From NCBI GenBank assembly GCA_947504035.1, contig CANNGA010000005.1, positions 124,001 to 188,000 on the forward strand: a DNA stretch of 64,000 bases, read 5' to 3'. The notes beneath the pieces are model-generated. The model saw only the letters and a list, made by a program, of their open reading frames with translations, was not told where the DNA came from and made no database searches. Position numbers and translations under genes: made by a program. The first letter of the stretch is position 1; each line of letters starts with the position of its first letter. Below are positions 26,641-34,773 of the stretch, piece by piece. This stretch comes from an uncultured Flavobacteriaceae bacterium. Its GTDB lineage: Bacteria > Bacteroidota > Bacteroidia > Flavobacteriales > Flavobacteriaceae.

Positions 26641-27084
26641 TTAAGGTATTGGACGAATTTCTTTTTCCTTAATCACTCTAGATAACACAATTTGTGTTTT
26701 CGATTCCCCGTAAATGATTAAGTTATCGATAAAGGCTTCTAAATGCTTTTGATTTTTTAGCACCACTTCCATCACGATATTTTCATCGCCAGTAATACGG
26801 TAACAATTCACAACTTCATCAAAGGTTTTCACTTTTACCAAAAAAGGTTTTAATTTTCCCATAAAAGCACGAAGCGTTATGATGGCTTTAAGTTGATAGC
26901 CTACTTCAAATGGCGACACCAAAGCCTTATAGCCTTCTATAATACCTAAATCTTCCATTTTTTTTATCCGCTCTGAAACTGCGGGAGAACTTATCCCTAC
27001 TTGCCGCCCTATTTCGGCGTTTGATTGCCTTGCATTTTCTTGCAAACACTTTAAAATCTTTGAATTAAGGAGATCGATAGTCAT
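26641..27084 (-). CDS. Lrp/AsnC family transcriptional regulator
   Basis: The 147-residue protein has the N-terminal helix-turn-helix (DLLNSKILKCLQENARQSNA, then IGRQVGISSPAVSERIKKME) and the C-terminal RAM ligand-sensing domain (IITLRAFMGKLKPF, then YRITGDENIVMEVVLKN). It is a cytoplasmic regulator of amino-acid-responsive type; the ligand is not readable. It is divergent from the small gene at 27205. A TATATTTG box for it lies at 27122-27129, and an 11-bp inverted repeat lies between the two promoters and the other gene's start. Confidence 0.9.
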   Translation of the reverse strand: MTIDLLNSKILKCLQENARQSNAEIGRQVGISSPAVSERIKKMEDLGIIEGYKALVSPFEVGYQLKAIITLRAFMGKLKPFLVKVKTFDEVVNCYRITGDENIVMEVVLKNQKHLEAFIDNLIIYGESKTQIVLSRVIKEKEIRPIP

Positions 27085-27121
27085 TTAAAGAAATATTAGT
27101 TATAATAATTAAAATTTAAAT

Positions 27122-27129
27122 CAAATATA
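27122..27129 (-). promoter_or_regulatory. -7 box (TATATTTG) for the Lrp-type regulator
   Basis: TATATTTG on the minus strand fits TAnnTTTG, 37 bases before the regulator's ATG at 27084. It faces away from the promoter of the gene at 27205. Confidence 0.5.
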
Positions 27130-27168
27130 CGTTTTTACTTTAATTTTTAAAGTTGAAAACAAAATCTT

Positions 27169-27204
27169 GTGAGTAACTTTGAAAGTAGTAGCTAAGTTAC
27201 TCAC
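27169..27204. promoter_or_regulatory. Perfect 11-bp inverted repeat across the promoter and up to the start codon
   Basis: GTGAGTAACTT (27169-27179) and AAGTTACTCAC (27194-27204) are perfect complements 14 bases apart. The left arm overlaps the -7 box of the gene at 27205 and the right arm ends on the base before its ATG. It could be an operator, for instance for the divergent Lrp-type regulator, or a structure affecting initiation. Confidence 0.6.
27174..27181 (+). promoter_or_regulatory. -7 box (TAACTTTG) with TTG at -33
   Basis: TAACTTTG fits TAnnTTTG, and a TTG at 27153-27155 lies 18 bases upstream. The predicted transcript starts about 18 bases before the ATG at 27205. Confidence 0.6.
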
Positions 27205-27603
27205 ATGCATATGAACACGAATCACGCAAATCTATCGGAATTACCGATATATCAAAAAGCCATAGAGATTTTTGATTTATCGCAGAGTATTTCTGTGTAT
27301 ATGAATGATGAGTTGGCAGTGTTAAAAAATGATGGCTCTGAAGACATGAACATCTATTTCTCTGGAGATATTGTACAACAATCTATTTCCTTAGCTCCCG
27401 AAATTGCTAATGCAGAACGGGAGCGTCATTCTGATAGAAAACACAGACATATTGCAACGTTAAGACGTCTCACAAATTTACTTTACAGAAACTCTTACCG
27501 TTTAGAAAAAAGTGACGGTAATGGCAAAGACTTTCTGCCTATTTTAAGACGCGAATTACGAAAGTTTAAAAAACTACAGCACAATTGGATGCTCACGCTT
27601 TAA
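27205..27603 (+). CDS. Small helical protein, four-helix-bundle type, unknown
   Basis: The 132-residue protein is helical throughout: LPIYQKAIEIFDLSQSISVY, a loop, then IVQQSISLAPEIANAERERH and RRLTNLLYRNSYRLEK. Size and the opening LPIYQKA resemble the four-helix-bundle proteins first known from rRNA intervening sequences, but I would not go beyond a loose likeness. Translation may start at 27205 or at the second ATG at 27211. It is divergent from an Lrp-type regulator and shares a short region with an inverted repeat, so control by that regulator is plausible. Confidence 0.6.
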   Translation: MHMNTNHANLSELPIYQKAIEIFDLSQSISVYMNDELAVLKNDGSEDMNIYFSGDIVQQSISLAPEIANAERERHSDRKHRHIATLRRLTNLLYRNSYRLEKSDGNGKDFLPILRRELRKFKKLQHNWMLTL

Positions 27604-27852
27604 ATTCCAAAAACAGCAAATCGTTTCCTTAATATCAGTCTTACGAACACCTTGCTCCTTTTTATAAGCATTAGTCTAAACTAAAACGGGATTTTAATGC
27701 GTCTTCCTAGACTGTTTTCGTAAAAAGTAGAACTGTTATTACTGAAAAATGAATGTTTTCACAAAAAAACTTGTAATATCTCAGTATTTGAAAGCTTCTT
27801 ATGAAAATTATGTAAAATTAATTCTCACACAGTACTACAAAAGGTTTTTATC

Positions 27853-27860
27853 TATTTTTG
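27853..27860 (+). promoter_or_regulatory. -7 box (TATTTTTG) for purU
   Basis: TATTTTTG fits TAnnTTTG. It overlaps a potential TTG start at 27858, so that upstream start cannot be used and the ATG at 27882 is the likely one. Confidence 0.5.
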
Positions 27861-27881
27861 GGCGTAGAAATTGAACTGAAG

Positions 27882-28736
27882 ATGACTAAAATCACCATTT
27901 TAATACACTGTAAAGACCGCCCTAATATTATTGCTACGGTGACCAACTTTATAGCTGAAAAAAAAGGCAATATTGTATATTTAGATCAACATGTAGATAC
28001 ACAGGAAGATATTTTTTTCATGCGCTTAGAAAGTGAATTCTACGACGCTCATTTCTCTACAGAAACGTTTAAAACATGTTTTAAAACGGAATTGGCAGAC
28101 CAACTGCAAACGAAATGGCGTATTTATTCTTCTGAAAAGAAACCTAAAATGGCACTTTTTGTTTCTAAATACGACCACTGTCTCTATGATATTTTGGGAC
28201 GTTACAACTCTGATGAACTCAACTTAGAACTACCGTTTATCGTTAGTAATCACAAAGATTTAGAGCAAATAGCCGTTAATTTTAATATTCCATTTTACCA
28301 CATTCCCGTTACAAAAGCGACAAAAGCAGAAGCTGAAGCAGAACAATTAAAACTTCTTGAAACACATCAAATAGATTTTGTTGTACTGGCAAGATATATG
28401 CAAATTATATCTCCTAAACTTATTGATAGATACCCCAATAAGATTATTAATATACACCATTCGTTCTTACCTGCGTTTGTTGGAGCAAAGCCTTATCATT
28501 CTGCGTACAAACGTGGGGTTAAAATTATAGGCGCTACCAGCCATTACATTACAGAAGAACTCGATGCTGGACCTATTATAGAACAAGATGTAGCTAGAGT
28601 TACCCATGCTTATGCTATTAAAGATTTAATTGCAAAAGGTAGAGATTTAGAAAAAATTGTGCTTTCTAACGCTATTAAACAACATTCAGAACGAAAAGTT
28701 ATGGTATACAACAACAAAACAGTGGTCTTTACCTAA
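27882..28736 (+). CDS. purU: Formyltetrahydrofolate deformylase
   Basis: The chosen ATG gives 284 residues. The N-terminal ACT domain begins KITILIHCKDRPNIIATVT. The C-terminal formyltransferase domain has LARYMQIISPKLIDRY, then INIHHSFLPAFVGAKPYH, and SHYITEELDAGPII with the catalytic aspartate, plus histidine and asparagine-type residues of the family. The enzyme hydrolyses 10-formyltetrahydrofolate to tetrahydrofolate and formate, balancing one-carbon pools. A TTG at 27858 would add eight residues but overlaps the promoter box at 27853-27860. No operon partners are seen. Confidence 0.92.
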   Translation: MTKITILIHCKDRPNIIATVTNFIAEKKGNIVYLDQHVDTQEDIFFMRLESEFYDAHFSTETFKTCFKTELADQLQTKWRIYSSEKKPKMALFVSKYDHCLYDILGRYNSDELNLELPFIVSNHKDLEQIAVNFNIPFYHIPVTKATKAEAEAEQLKLLETHQIDFVVLARYMQIISPKLIDRYPNKIINIHHSFLPAFVGAKPYHSAYKRGVKIIGATSHYITEELDAGPIIEQDVARVTHAYAIKDLIAKGRDLEKIVLSNAIKQHSERKVMVYNNKTVVFT

Positions 28737-29089
28737 TCTTAAGGTATTATGCGGCGTTACAACCGTCTTTCCTGAGATGTGTATGTTTACTAGCGATACT
28801 ATAAAACTTAAAAAAATATGACAAATTATTACCATTGCTTTAAATAACTTAAAACTTCTAAAAACATTTTTCGCTTTATTTCTATAATATATTGTTTTTC
28901 AAAAACTTAACAACATAAAGATTTATACCTCTTTTGCTACTTTAGGTATATTCTTTCTATTTTTAAAACATAAAAACTTACAAAACTCAAAAAAACTACA
29001 CCTATTAGAAAACAACTTGTGACTCTTATTAGTATCTTGTGTCCAACTAATAGAAATATGAAAATCCATTAACTAAATTTCTAAATTTT
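28737..29089. other. Intergenic region, no gene seen
   Basis: These 353 bases are very AT-rich, with no frame of useful length and no hairpin I would call a terminator. They include the promoter and leader of the OmpA-like gene, but no clean TAnnTTTG box stands out. Confidence 0.35.
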
Positions 29090-30187
29090 ATGAAATCAAA
29101 TTTTATTTTAAGCCTAACTGTATTATTGGGAATCGGCGTATCTCAAGCACAAAATTTACCTGAAAATCCAGATCCGGGGAAATGCTACGTTAAATGTATT
29201 ACTAAAGATGAATTTAAAACTGTAGAAGAAACTATAGAAGTATATCCTGCTTATACAAAATTAGAAGTAATCCCTGCAACATACCGTACTGTTGAAGAAC
29301 GTGTACTTGTCAAAGAAGCTTCTAAAAAATTAGTTTATGTTCCTGCAACTTATGAAACCATTACTGTCCCTTACGTAAAAAAAGAAGGTAGAACTGACTT
29401 AAGTGTTGTACCTGCTTCTTTTGGTTCTGATGCTAGAACATTTGAAACTTATCCTAAAACATCTGGATGGGAATATAAAGAAACAGCTTGTGATTCTCCT
29501 AACAAAGAGGATTGTATGGTAGCGTGTTTCGTAGAGTATCCAGCGCAATTTAAAGATGTTAAATTTACAACTTTAGCAAACGATGCCTCTACAAACAACA
29601 GACCTATTCCAGAAAGCTCTGCGTCTTATACTAAGCGTGTTATTAAAACACCAGCGCGTATGGATGAGGTTGAAATTCCTGCACAATACGCTACTATTAA
29701 AAGACAAGTAGTCGCTACTCCTGCAAGAACTAAAAGTGCAACTGTTCCTTCTAGAACTCAAACTGTTAAGAGAACAGTATTAGACAAAAAAGGTGGTCTT
29801 ACAACTTGGGAAGAAGTAGATTGTGGTTTATTAAGCTCTAACGTATTACCTATATTTTACGAATTAGGAAGTGCTAGAATTACACCTGCATCTAAGAAAA
29901 TTATTGATAACACATTACTTCCTTTATTAAACAGCAAGCCTGTAAGCATAGAGTTAGCTTCTCATACAGATTCTAGAGGTAATGACGATTTTAACAAGTC
30001 TTTATCTCAACAACGTGCAAACGCTGTAGTGAACTATTTAGTATCTAAAGGTATTTCTAGAAGCAGATTAACTGCAAAAGGATATGGAGAGTCTCGTTTA
30101 GTAAACCGTTGTGCTAATGGCGTTGAATGTTCTGAGTCTCAACACCAAAAGAACAGAAGAACTGAGTTTAGAGTGATTAATAACTAA
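29090..30187 (+). CDS. OmpA family outer-membrane protein with a repetitive P-A-x-Y domain
   Basis: The 365-residue protein has a signal peptide ending at about 20 (GVSQAQ). A 220-residue beta-rich region follows, in which segments of the type V-P-A-x-Y-x-T-V recur (YPAYTKLEVIPATYRTVEE, LVYVPATYETITVP, VEIPAQYATIKRQVVATPAR). The C-terminal OmpA peptidoglycan-binding domain is at about 248-365 (FYELGSARITPASKKI, then HTDSRGNDDFNKSLSQQRAN and GYGESRLVN). It would tie the outer membrane to peptidoglycan. There are no neighbours in operon, and a strong terminator follows. The repeat region is not a domain I can name. Confidence 0.85.
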   Translation: MKSNFILSLTVLLGIGVSQAQNLPENPDPGKCYVKCITKDEFKTVEETIEVYPAYTKLEVIPATYRTVEERVLVKEASKKLVYVPATYETITVPYVKKEGRTDLSVVPASFGSDARTFETYPKTSGWEYKETACDSPNKEDCMVACFVEYPAQFKDVKFTTLANDASTNNRPIPESSASYTKRVIKTPARMDEVEIPAQYATIKRQVVATPARTKSATVPSRTQTVKRTVLDKKGGLTTWEEVDCGLLSSNVLPIFYELGSARITPASKKIIDNTLLPLLNSKPVSIELASHTDSRGNDDFNKSLSQQRANAVVNYLVSKGISRSRLTAKGYGESRLVNRCANGVECSESQHQKNRRTEFRVINN

Positions 30188-30237
30188 GCGCTTCGTATAA
30201 ACCTATTTGAAGTTACATAACTTTAAATTATAAATTT

Positions 30238-30274
30238 ATAAAAGCCGATAACAGTAATTGTTATCGGCTTTTAT
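30238..30274 (+). terminator. Terminator of the OmpA-like gene
   Basis: TAAAAGCCGATAACA pairs with TGTTATCGGCTTTTA around GTAAT. The stem is near perfect and lies about 50 bases after the stop. Confidence 0.85.
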
Positions 30275-30297
30275 GTTATAATATGGGTAAGGCATAA

Positions 30298-30869
30298 TCA
30301 TAAAATGTACAGATATGATTTTACGCTCAAACCACCACAACCTGCATAAAGGTCATTCTTTATTCTAATCCCTAAGGTGATAATAAGGTAATGCAGTAAA
30401 TCTCTTCAAAAGGTGTTTTTAGACAATTTAAAGGCAAAGGTATCTGCATACTCAATTTATGTACTGGCTATTGGAATACCATCTGTAATAGTATAAGATA
30501 GATATTATTGTTACGGCATTACTTGGCGTTGAAGTATTCCTAGAAAGAACAAATAAAACAGTCAGTTTTATCAAAATTTGGATAGTGGCATGTTTCATAT
30601 TCAGAACTAAACCATTCTGTATCATATTTTACAACATTAGATGCTCCTAACTCAAGTCGCGTTAAATTGTCCAATTTAAGAGCGCCCTTTTGTCTGTTAC
30701 AAACATACCCAGTGCTTTCTATTACCTATATAACAGTCTCAACTGTTATTTCTATTGGTAACGATTCCATAATTAGTATTACCCCACTTACTGTACAGTA
30801 CGCTCCTGCTCATTCTACTTCGGTTTTTAGTCATGCATTAAAACGATCTTCGTCCTCTTCATAACTAAA
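30298..30869 (-). pseudogene. Probable decayed gene, unassigned
   Basis: On the minus strand two stretches look protein-like but carry stops and a frame change. One ends at a stop at 30298-30300 (segments YTITDGIPIAST, IEYADTFAFKLSKNTF, GIRIKNDLYAGCGGLS, with two in-frame stops). The other ends at 30540-30542 (YVCNRQKGALKLDNLTRLEL, then SSEYETCHYPNF) and is interrupted at 30726 and 30810. I cannot assign a family. The plus-strand open frame at 30667-30864 runs over the same bases and I treat it as a shadow. The rest of the roughly 1-kb gap (30190-31178) holds only a terminator. Confidence 0.35.
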
Positions 30870-31056
30870 AGTGGCTACTATCAAGATAACACATCTATTT
30901 TTTAGAACTACTTTGTTCGTAGGTTTAAGGTTTTAAATACTAATGTAGATATTAAAGACATGCAATATGTTACATGTTTTTTGATACTTTATGAAATTCA
31001 AAAAATAAAGTAAAAGCGTACTATTTATGTACTAACACTACGGTAGTTTCCAAAAC

Positions 31057-31089
31057 TAAAAAATCCTGTGCTGTAATGCCACAGGATTC
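31057..31089 (-). terminator. Terminator of the TlpA-like gene
   Basis: AATCCTGTG and CACAGGATT pair around a 9-base loop. On the minus strand the stem is followed by a T run. It lies about 90 bases past the stop at 31179. Confidence 0.6.
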
Positions 31090-31178
31090 TAGTGTTCCTT
31101 TTAAGAGTATCAGTCTACTTTATGAGTCGCATTATTTTATGCCACCTTAAAAGTAAAACATAAGTGTTTTACATCAAC

Positions 31179-32300
31179 CTAGTCTCTTATCTTGTATTTG
31201 CGATACGTCCCTACTTTTTTCTCTATTTTTATACCATAGGTATCTTCCATAGCTGAAGCCATGAGATCAAAATACTTATAATGCACATTCCAATCATGAA
31301 GCTCATTCAACAGCTCTTTATTATTTGTTAGAATAGGCATTTCTAATAAATTGGCTAACTTATAGTTCAATGCGCTTAAAGACACATCATCTGCTTGTAT
31401 TTCGGTCTCTCCCACAAGAAAGTTTGGAGTATCATCGCCCCAATTTATTTGGTTAACATCCCAAAAATGTGAGTTTTCTAAATTAAAATACAACAACTCT
31501 CCTTCTACATCTTTATGACTTTGTTTTAATTTTAAATATTTCAAAACTGCTTTGGTCTTATGTTCATACGCTCTGGTATTGTATTTAAACCGTACGCGGT
31601 AGGTTTTATTTAAATCCTCTGGCACTTCTATTCGCTCTTCAAAAATATGATGTGTATACGCCAAAATTGCACGTAAAGATCCCGTAACTTCTAAATAGTC
31701 TGTTTTTTTAAGAGCAGAAAGAAACGCCTCTTTTTGAGGTAATTCATCTACTTCTATATGTCCCTTAAAATCGTAAGCCACCTGTGCCGTAGTATCTACA
31801 GGGGTTTCATAGGCTTGTACTAAAAACATCTCATCTATAGAAGCACTTGTTTTTTGCTGTTTCAAAAAACGTTTTAAGTGGTACCATTTAAACTCTGCAG
31901 GGTGGCCTTCCCAAAGTTTCTCCCCTTGAGCATTTAACAAAATACCATGAGGCAGACTTGTAACATTATAATGGGTAAAAGCGCCTCCTTCATAATCTAT
32001 AGCAACAGCCAATTCTAAGTTGTGCTTTGAAACAAAACGTTTTACCACATCTGGGTTTTCTTGAGATAAAGACATGATGTAAAAGTCTTCGGGATATTGC
32101 CGCTGTAAACCTGTTAAATATTTGGAGACCGTTATACAAGGGCCACACCAGGTTGCCCAAAAATCTACAAAATAGAGTTTGTAGTTGGTGTTTGAAGCTA
32201 TTGAAGACCGTTTAATATCTTCAGAAACCTTTATTTGTGCTGTACCCGAAAAAGATAACAGTATCCCTAACAGGCCTAAAACGAGAGTTCTATACATCAT
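31179..32300 (-). CDS. Thioredoxin-fold (TlpA-like) periplasmic protein
   Basis: The 373-residue protein has a signal peptide (1-21). A thioredoxin domain follows (about 35-150) with WCGPC at 51-55 and a cis-proline region at TSLPHGILL, and then a unique C-terminal domain of about 220 residues with no recognised fold. TlpA-type proteins act as thiol reductants or isomerases in the periplasm, often in cytochrome or envelope-protein maturation. The C-terminal part (LEVTGSLRAILAYTHHIFEE, then YRVRFKYNTRAYEHK) probably handles the partner. No operon context is visible. Confidence 0.85.
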   Translation of the reverse strand: MMYRTLVLGLLGILLSFSGTAQIKVSEDIKRSSIASNTNYKLYFVDFWATWCGPCITVSKYLTGLQRQYPEDFYIMSLSQENPDVVKRFVSKHNLELAVAIDYEGGAFTHYNVTSLPHGILLNAQGEKLWEGHPAEFKWYHLKRFLKQQKTSASIDEMFLVQAYETPVDTTAQVAYDFKGHIEVDELPQKEAFLSALKKTDYLEVTGSLRAILAYTHHIFEERIEVPEDLNKTYRVRFKYNTRAYEHKTKAVLKYLKLKQSHKDVEGELLYFNLENSHFWDVNQINWGDDTPNFLVGETEIQADDVSLSALNYKLANLLEMPILTNNKELLNELHDWNVHYKYFDLMASAMEDTYGIKIEKKVGTYRKYKIRD

Positions 32301-32642
32301 GAACTTTGACTATTTATTTAACAGAAGCCGATACGCAAACGCATTTAACGTTATAAATCATTACAAACAAACGATGGCGTACTCTACTACTAACAATTAC
32401 TGTGCTAAAATAGTATTTTAAGAAAAAGTACTTTTAATTTTAGACTATAATTTCCAAAATCACGTTAATATGTAAAAAAAATGCTTTTATATGTGACCTA
32501 TCAAAATATACAGTGTCTAAACTGTAAAGACGTACATTAAAAACAAGAATTTACACACGTAAAGCAAAGAATATAAATTTTAAAATATCAATTGCTATAT
32601 ATTAGAATCAGATTAATTGAGGGATTAAAATGATCTAAATTT

Positions 32643-32670
32643 AAGACACTCATTTCAAGAGTGTCTTTTT
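32643..32670 (+). terminator. Orphan plus-strand terminator
   Basis: AAGACACTC and GAGTGTCTT pair over 9 bp with a 7-base loop and a T tail. The gene on its left is read the other way, so this terminator has no known transcript. Confidence 0.7.
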
Positions 32671-32686
32671 ATTTCGTGTATAGTGG

Positions 32687-32694
32687 TATATTTG
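32687..32694 (+). promoter_or_regulatory. -7 box (TATATTTG) for the DUF4197 gene
   Basis: TATATTTG fits TAnnTTTG and lies 22 bases before the ATG at 32717. No TTG at -33 is clear. Confidence 0.5.
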
Positions 32695-32716
32695 ACAAAC
32701 CAAAAACGCAAACATC

Positions 32717-33421
32717 ATGATTCGTAAACTTATAGTATTATTCGTCCTTCTTAATATAACATCTTGTGCCGAACTACAAGGTGTTATTAACCAATTACCA
32801 CAAGGAGGTGGCATCACCAATTTAGAAATAGGTTCTGGACTTAGAGAAGCTTTAGATTTTGGAATTGACAAACAAGTCACCAAGCTTACTCAAAAAGATG
32901 GTTTTTATAAAAATGAATTGGTTAAAATCGTAATGCCTCAAGAACTACAAAAGGTAGATAAAGCTTTAAGAGACATTGGTTTGAGTGTATTGGCAGACCA
33001 AGGTTTACAAGCCCTTAATAGAGCTGCGGAAGATGCTGTAAAACAAGCAACACCTATTTTTGTATCTGCTGTTAAGGACATTACTTTTGCCGATGCTAAA
33101 AACATATTATTAGGAAGTGATAATGCTGCAACACAGTATTTAACCACTAAAACACAATCCGCATTGTATTCTAAATTTAACCCTGTGATTAAAAATTCAT
33201 TTTCGAAAGTTGGTGCAGATGATATTTGGAAGAACCTCATTACGAAGTACAATGCCATACCGTTTACAAACAATGTAAATCCAGATTTAACCGATTATGT
33301 AACGACAGAAGCCTTAAAAGGTGTTTATACCATGATTGCTGTTGAAGAAAAAGCTATTAGAACAGATCTAGGCTCTAGAACGACCAGCTTATTAAAGCGT
33401 GTTTTCGCTTTACAAGACTAG
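32717..33421 (+). CDS. DUF4197 lipoprotein
   Basis: The 234-residue protein has a lipoprotein signal (NITSC, lipidated Cys at 17). A helical domain of the DUF4197 family follows, with SGLREALDFGIDKQVTKLTQ, GFYKNELVKIVMPQELQKVD and DYVTTEALKGVYTMIAVEEK. These proteins are widespread in Bacteroidota and Proteobacteria and have no known function; they are predicted to face the periplasm. A good promoter box precedes it and a terminator follows, so it is probably a single-gene unit. Confidence 0.88.
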   Translation: MIRKLIVLFVLLNITSCAELQGVINQLPQGGGITNLEIGSGLREALDFGIDKQVTKLTQKDGFYKNELVKIVMPQELQKVDKALRDIGLSVLADQGLQALNRAAEDAVKQATPIFVSAVKDITFADAKNILLGSDNAATQYLTTKTQSALYSKFNPVIKNSFSKVGADDIWKNLITKYNAIPFTNNVNPDLTDYVTTEALKGVYTMIAVEEKAIRTDLGSRTTSLLKRVFALQD

Positions 33422-33446
33422 AAAAACATACGTCAATATAGTATAT

Positions 33447-33476
33447 AAAAAGTCAGGTGATTTCATCTGACTTTTT
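33447..33476 (+). terminator. Terminator of the DUF4197 gene
   Basis: AAAAAGTCAG pairs with CTGACTTTTT around a short loop, 25 bases after the stop, with a T tail. Confidence 0.85.
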
Positions 33477-33597
33477 ATGTTTTTGTCATCTAAACTCATT
33501 TTTTTTCATAAAGAACGCATCTTATTAGCGTTTCTTTAACAGTTCTGTAACATCCAAAATTATCAAAAATGCGTAAATGATAACAAAGCAGTAGGTT

Positions 33598-33744
33598 ATG
33601 AACACACATTTTTGTAAAGTAGGAAAGATAAAAGCTAAGACGGACAAACGTATTAGTGTAAAAGATCTAGAAAAACGTATTTCTAATTTTGTTGAAGATA
33701 TTAGTAAAGTTGAATTTATAAAAGATATTAATGGTGCGCTCTAA
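33598..33744 (+). CDS. Short protein of 48 residues, unknown
   Basis: An ATG at 33598 opens a 48-codon frame: MNTHFCKVGKIKAKTDKRIS, then KDLEKRISNFVEDISKVEF, ending at TAA 33742-33744. The frame is closed just upstream by a stop at 33592, so the start is set. The lysine/glutamate-rich helix and codon use look like real coding sequence of this genome. No family is recognised and it has no visible partner. It may be a remnant. Confidence 0.4.
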   Translation: MNTHFCKVGKIKAKTDKRISVKDLEKRISNFVEDISKVEFIKDINGAL

Positions 33745-34107
33745 GGCATCTCAATACTTTTATTAGCCTGCACCCAACTATATACTGAACCACATTGACT
33801 TTAAAGGGTTAGTCTTCGTTAAGGAAACTATACTTTGAGTTGTCTACTACAGCGTGTTTTTAAATGCGCCATGACATATCTAAAGGGATACTTGATACAT
33901 CACCATTCACATACTTTAATACTGTATATCCTCTATTAAACGTCAAGTTCAAACTCAACCTGCTTTACCATTTCCCTGCACTTCTATTCTAACATCCAAC
34001 CTGAAATTGTTTATGACACACAATATTAGCACGCTGTACATTCATATTAAGCATTAATTTTAGATTTAAAAACACATAATATCCTATATTAGCACAAAAA
34101 AATTGAG
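33745..34107. other. Intergenic region with a possible gene remnant
   Basis: On the minus strand, from a stop at 33860-33862 up to about 33962, one frame reads RGYTVLKYVNGDVSSIPLD and then MSWRI before the stop, which looks like a protein end without a start. Nothing else is clear in these 363 bases. Confidence 0.3.
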
Positions 34108-34773
34108 ATGTTAAAAGCTGTAATTTTCGATATGGACGGTGTGATTATAGATAGTGAACCTTTACACCACAAGGCTTATCATAATATGTTTGCAGATGTT
34201 GGTGTTAAGGTATCCAGCGCACTCTACGAATCCTTTACGGGACAATCTACATTAAATGTTTGTAAAGCTGTATGCGACCATTTTAATTTAAAAGCAACTC
34301 CAGAGCATCTGGTGGCTTTAAAACGTAAACATTACAAGCAATTTTTCACATCAAATTCTGGTTTAGAGCTAATTGATGGTGTTTTAGAGCGCATCAAAGA
34401 CTATCATAACAATGGATTGACGTTGGTTTTGGCTTCTTCGGCTTCTATGCCTAGTATCAATATGATATTTGAACGCTTTAATCTCAATCCCTATTTTAAA
34501 GCAAAGCTAAGTGGTGCCGATTTGAAACAATCTAAACCACACCCCGAAATTTTTGAAAAAGCAGCAGAAGCGTCTGGTTATCAAAAAAACGAATGTCTCA
34601 TTATTGAAGATTCTACCAATGGTATTAAAGCGGCCAAAGCTGCTCATATCTACTGTGTGGGTTACGACAGTTTGCATTCAAAAAATCAAGACTACAGCCA
34701 AGCAGACACCGTCATTTCTAACTTTAATGCCATTAGCTACGCCAAACTAACCGCTATGTTTAATTCACTTTAG
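34108..34773 (+). CDS. HAD family phosphatase, beta-phosphoglucomutase-like
   Basis: The 221-residue protein has the HAD catalytic motif at the start (AVIFDMDGVIIDSEP, with nucleophile D8 and acid D10). The cap domain is at about 15-80, followed by motif II at VLASSAS, motif III lysine at LKQSKPHPEIF, and motif IV IIEDSTNGI. It resembles beta-phosphoglucomutase-type and sugar-phosphate phosphatases. Which sugar phosphate it acts on is not readable. It overlaps the end of the converging mscL gene by 14 bases. Confidence 0.88.
   Translation: MLKAVIFDMDGVIIDSEPLHHKAYHNMFADVGVKVSSALYESFTGQSTLNVCKAVCDHFNLKATPEHLVALKRKHYKQFFTSNSGLELIDGVLERIKDYHNNGLTLVLASSASMPSINMIFERFNLNPYFKAKLSGADLKQSKPHPEIFEKAAEASGYQKNECLIIEDSTNGIKAAKAAHIYCVGYDSLHSKNQDYSQADTVISNFNAISYAKLTAMFNSL

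Larger units (their letters stand above)
32301..32716. other. Intergenic region with an orphan terminator
   Basis: The 416 bases between the divergent TlpA-like and DUF4197 genes contain a clear plus-strand terminator at 32643-32670 but no gene before it that I can support. Its presence suggests a short non-coding transcript or a decayed small gene. A promoter box for the DUF4197 gene follows. Confidence 0.4.

Noticed and set aside
30667-30864. Plus-strand open frame of 65 codons
   Set aside because: The other strand looks more protein-like in this stretch, and the plus frame has no leader, promoter box or recognisable content.
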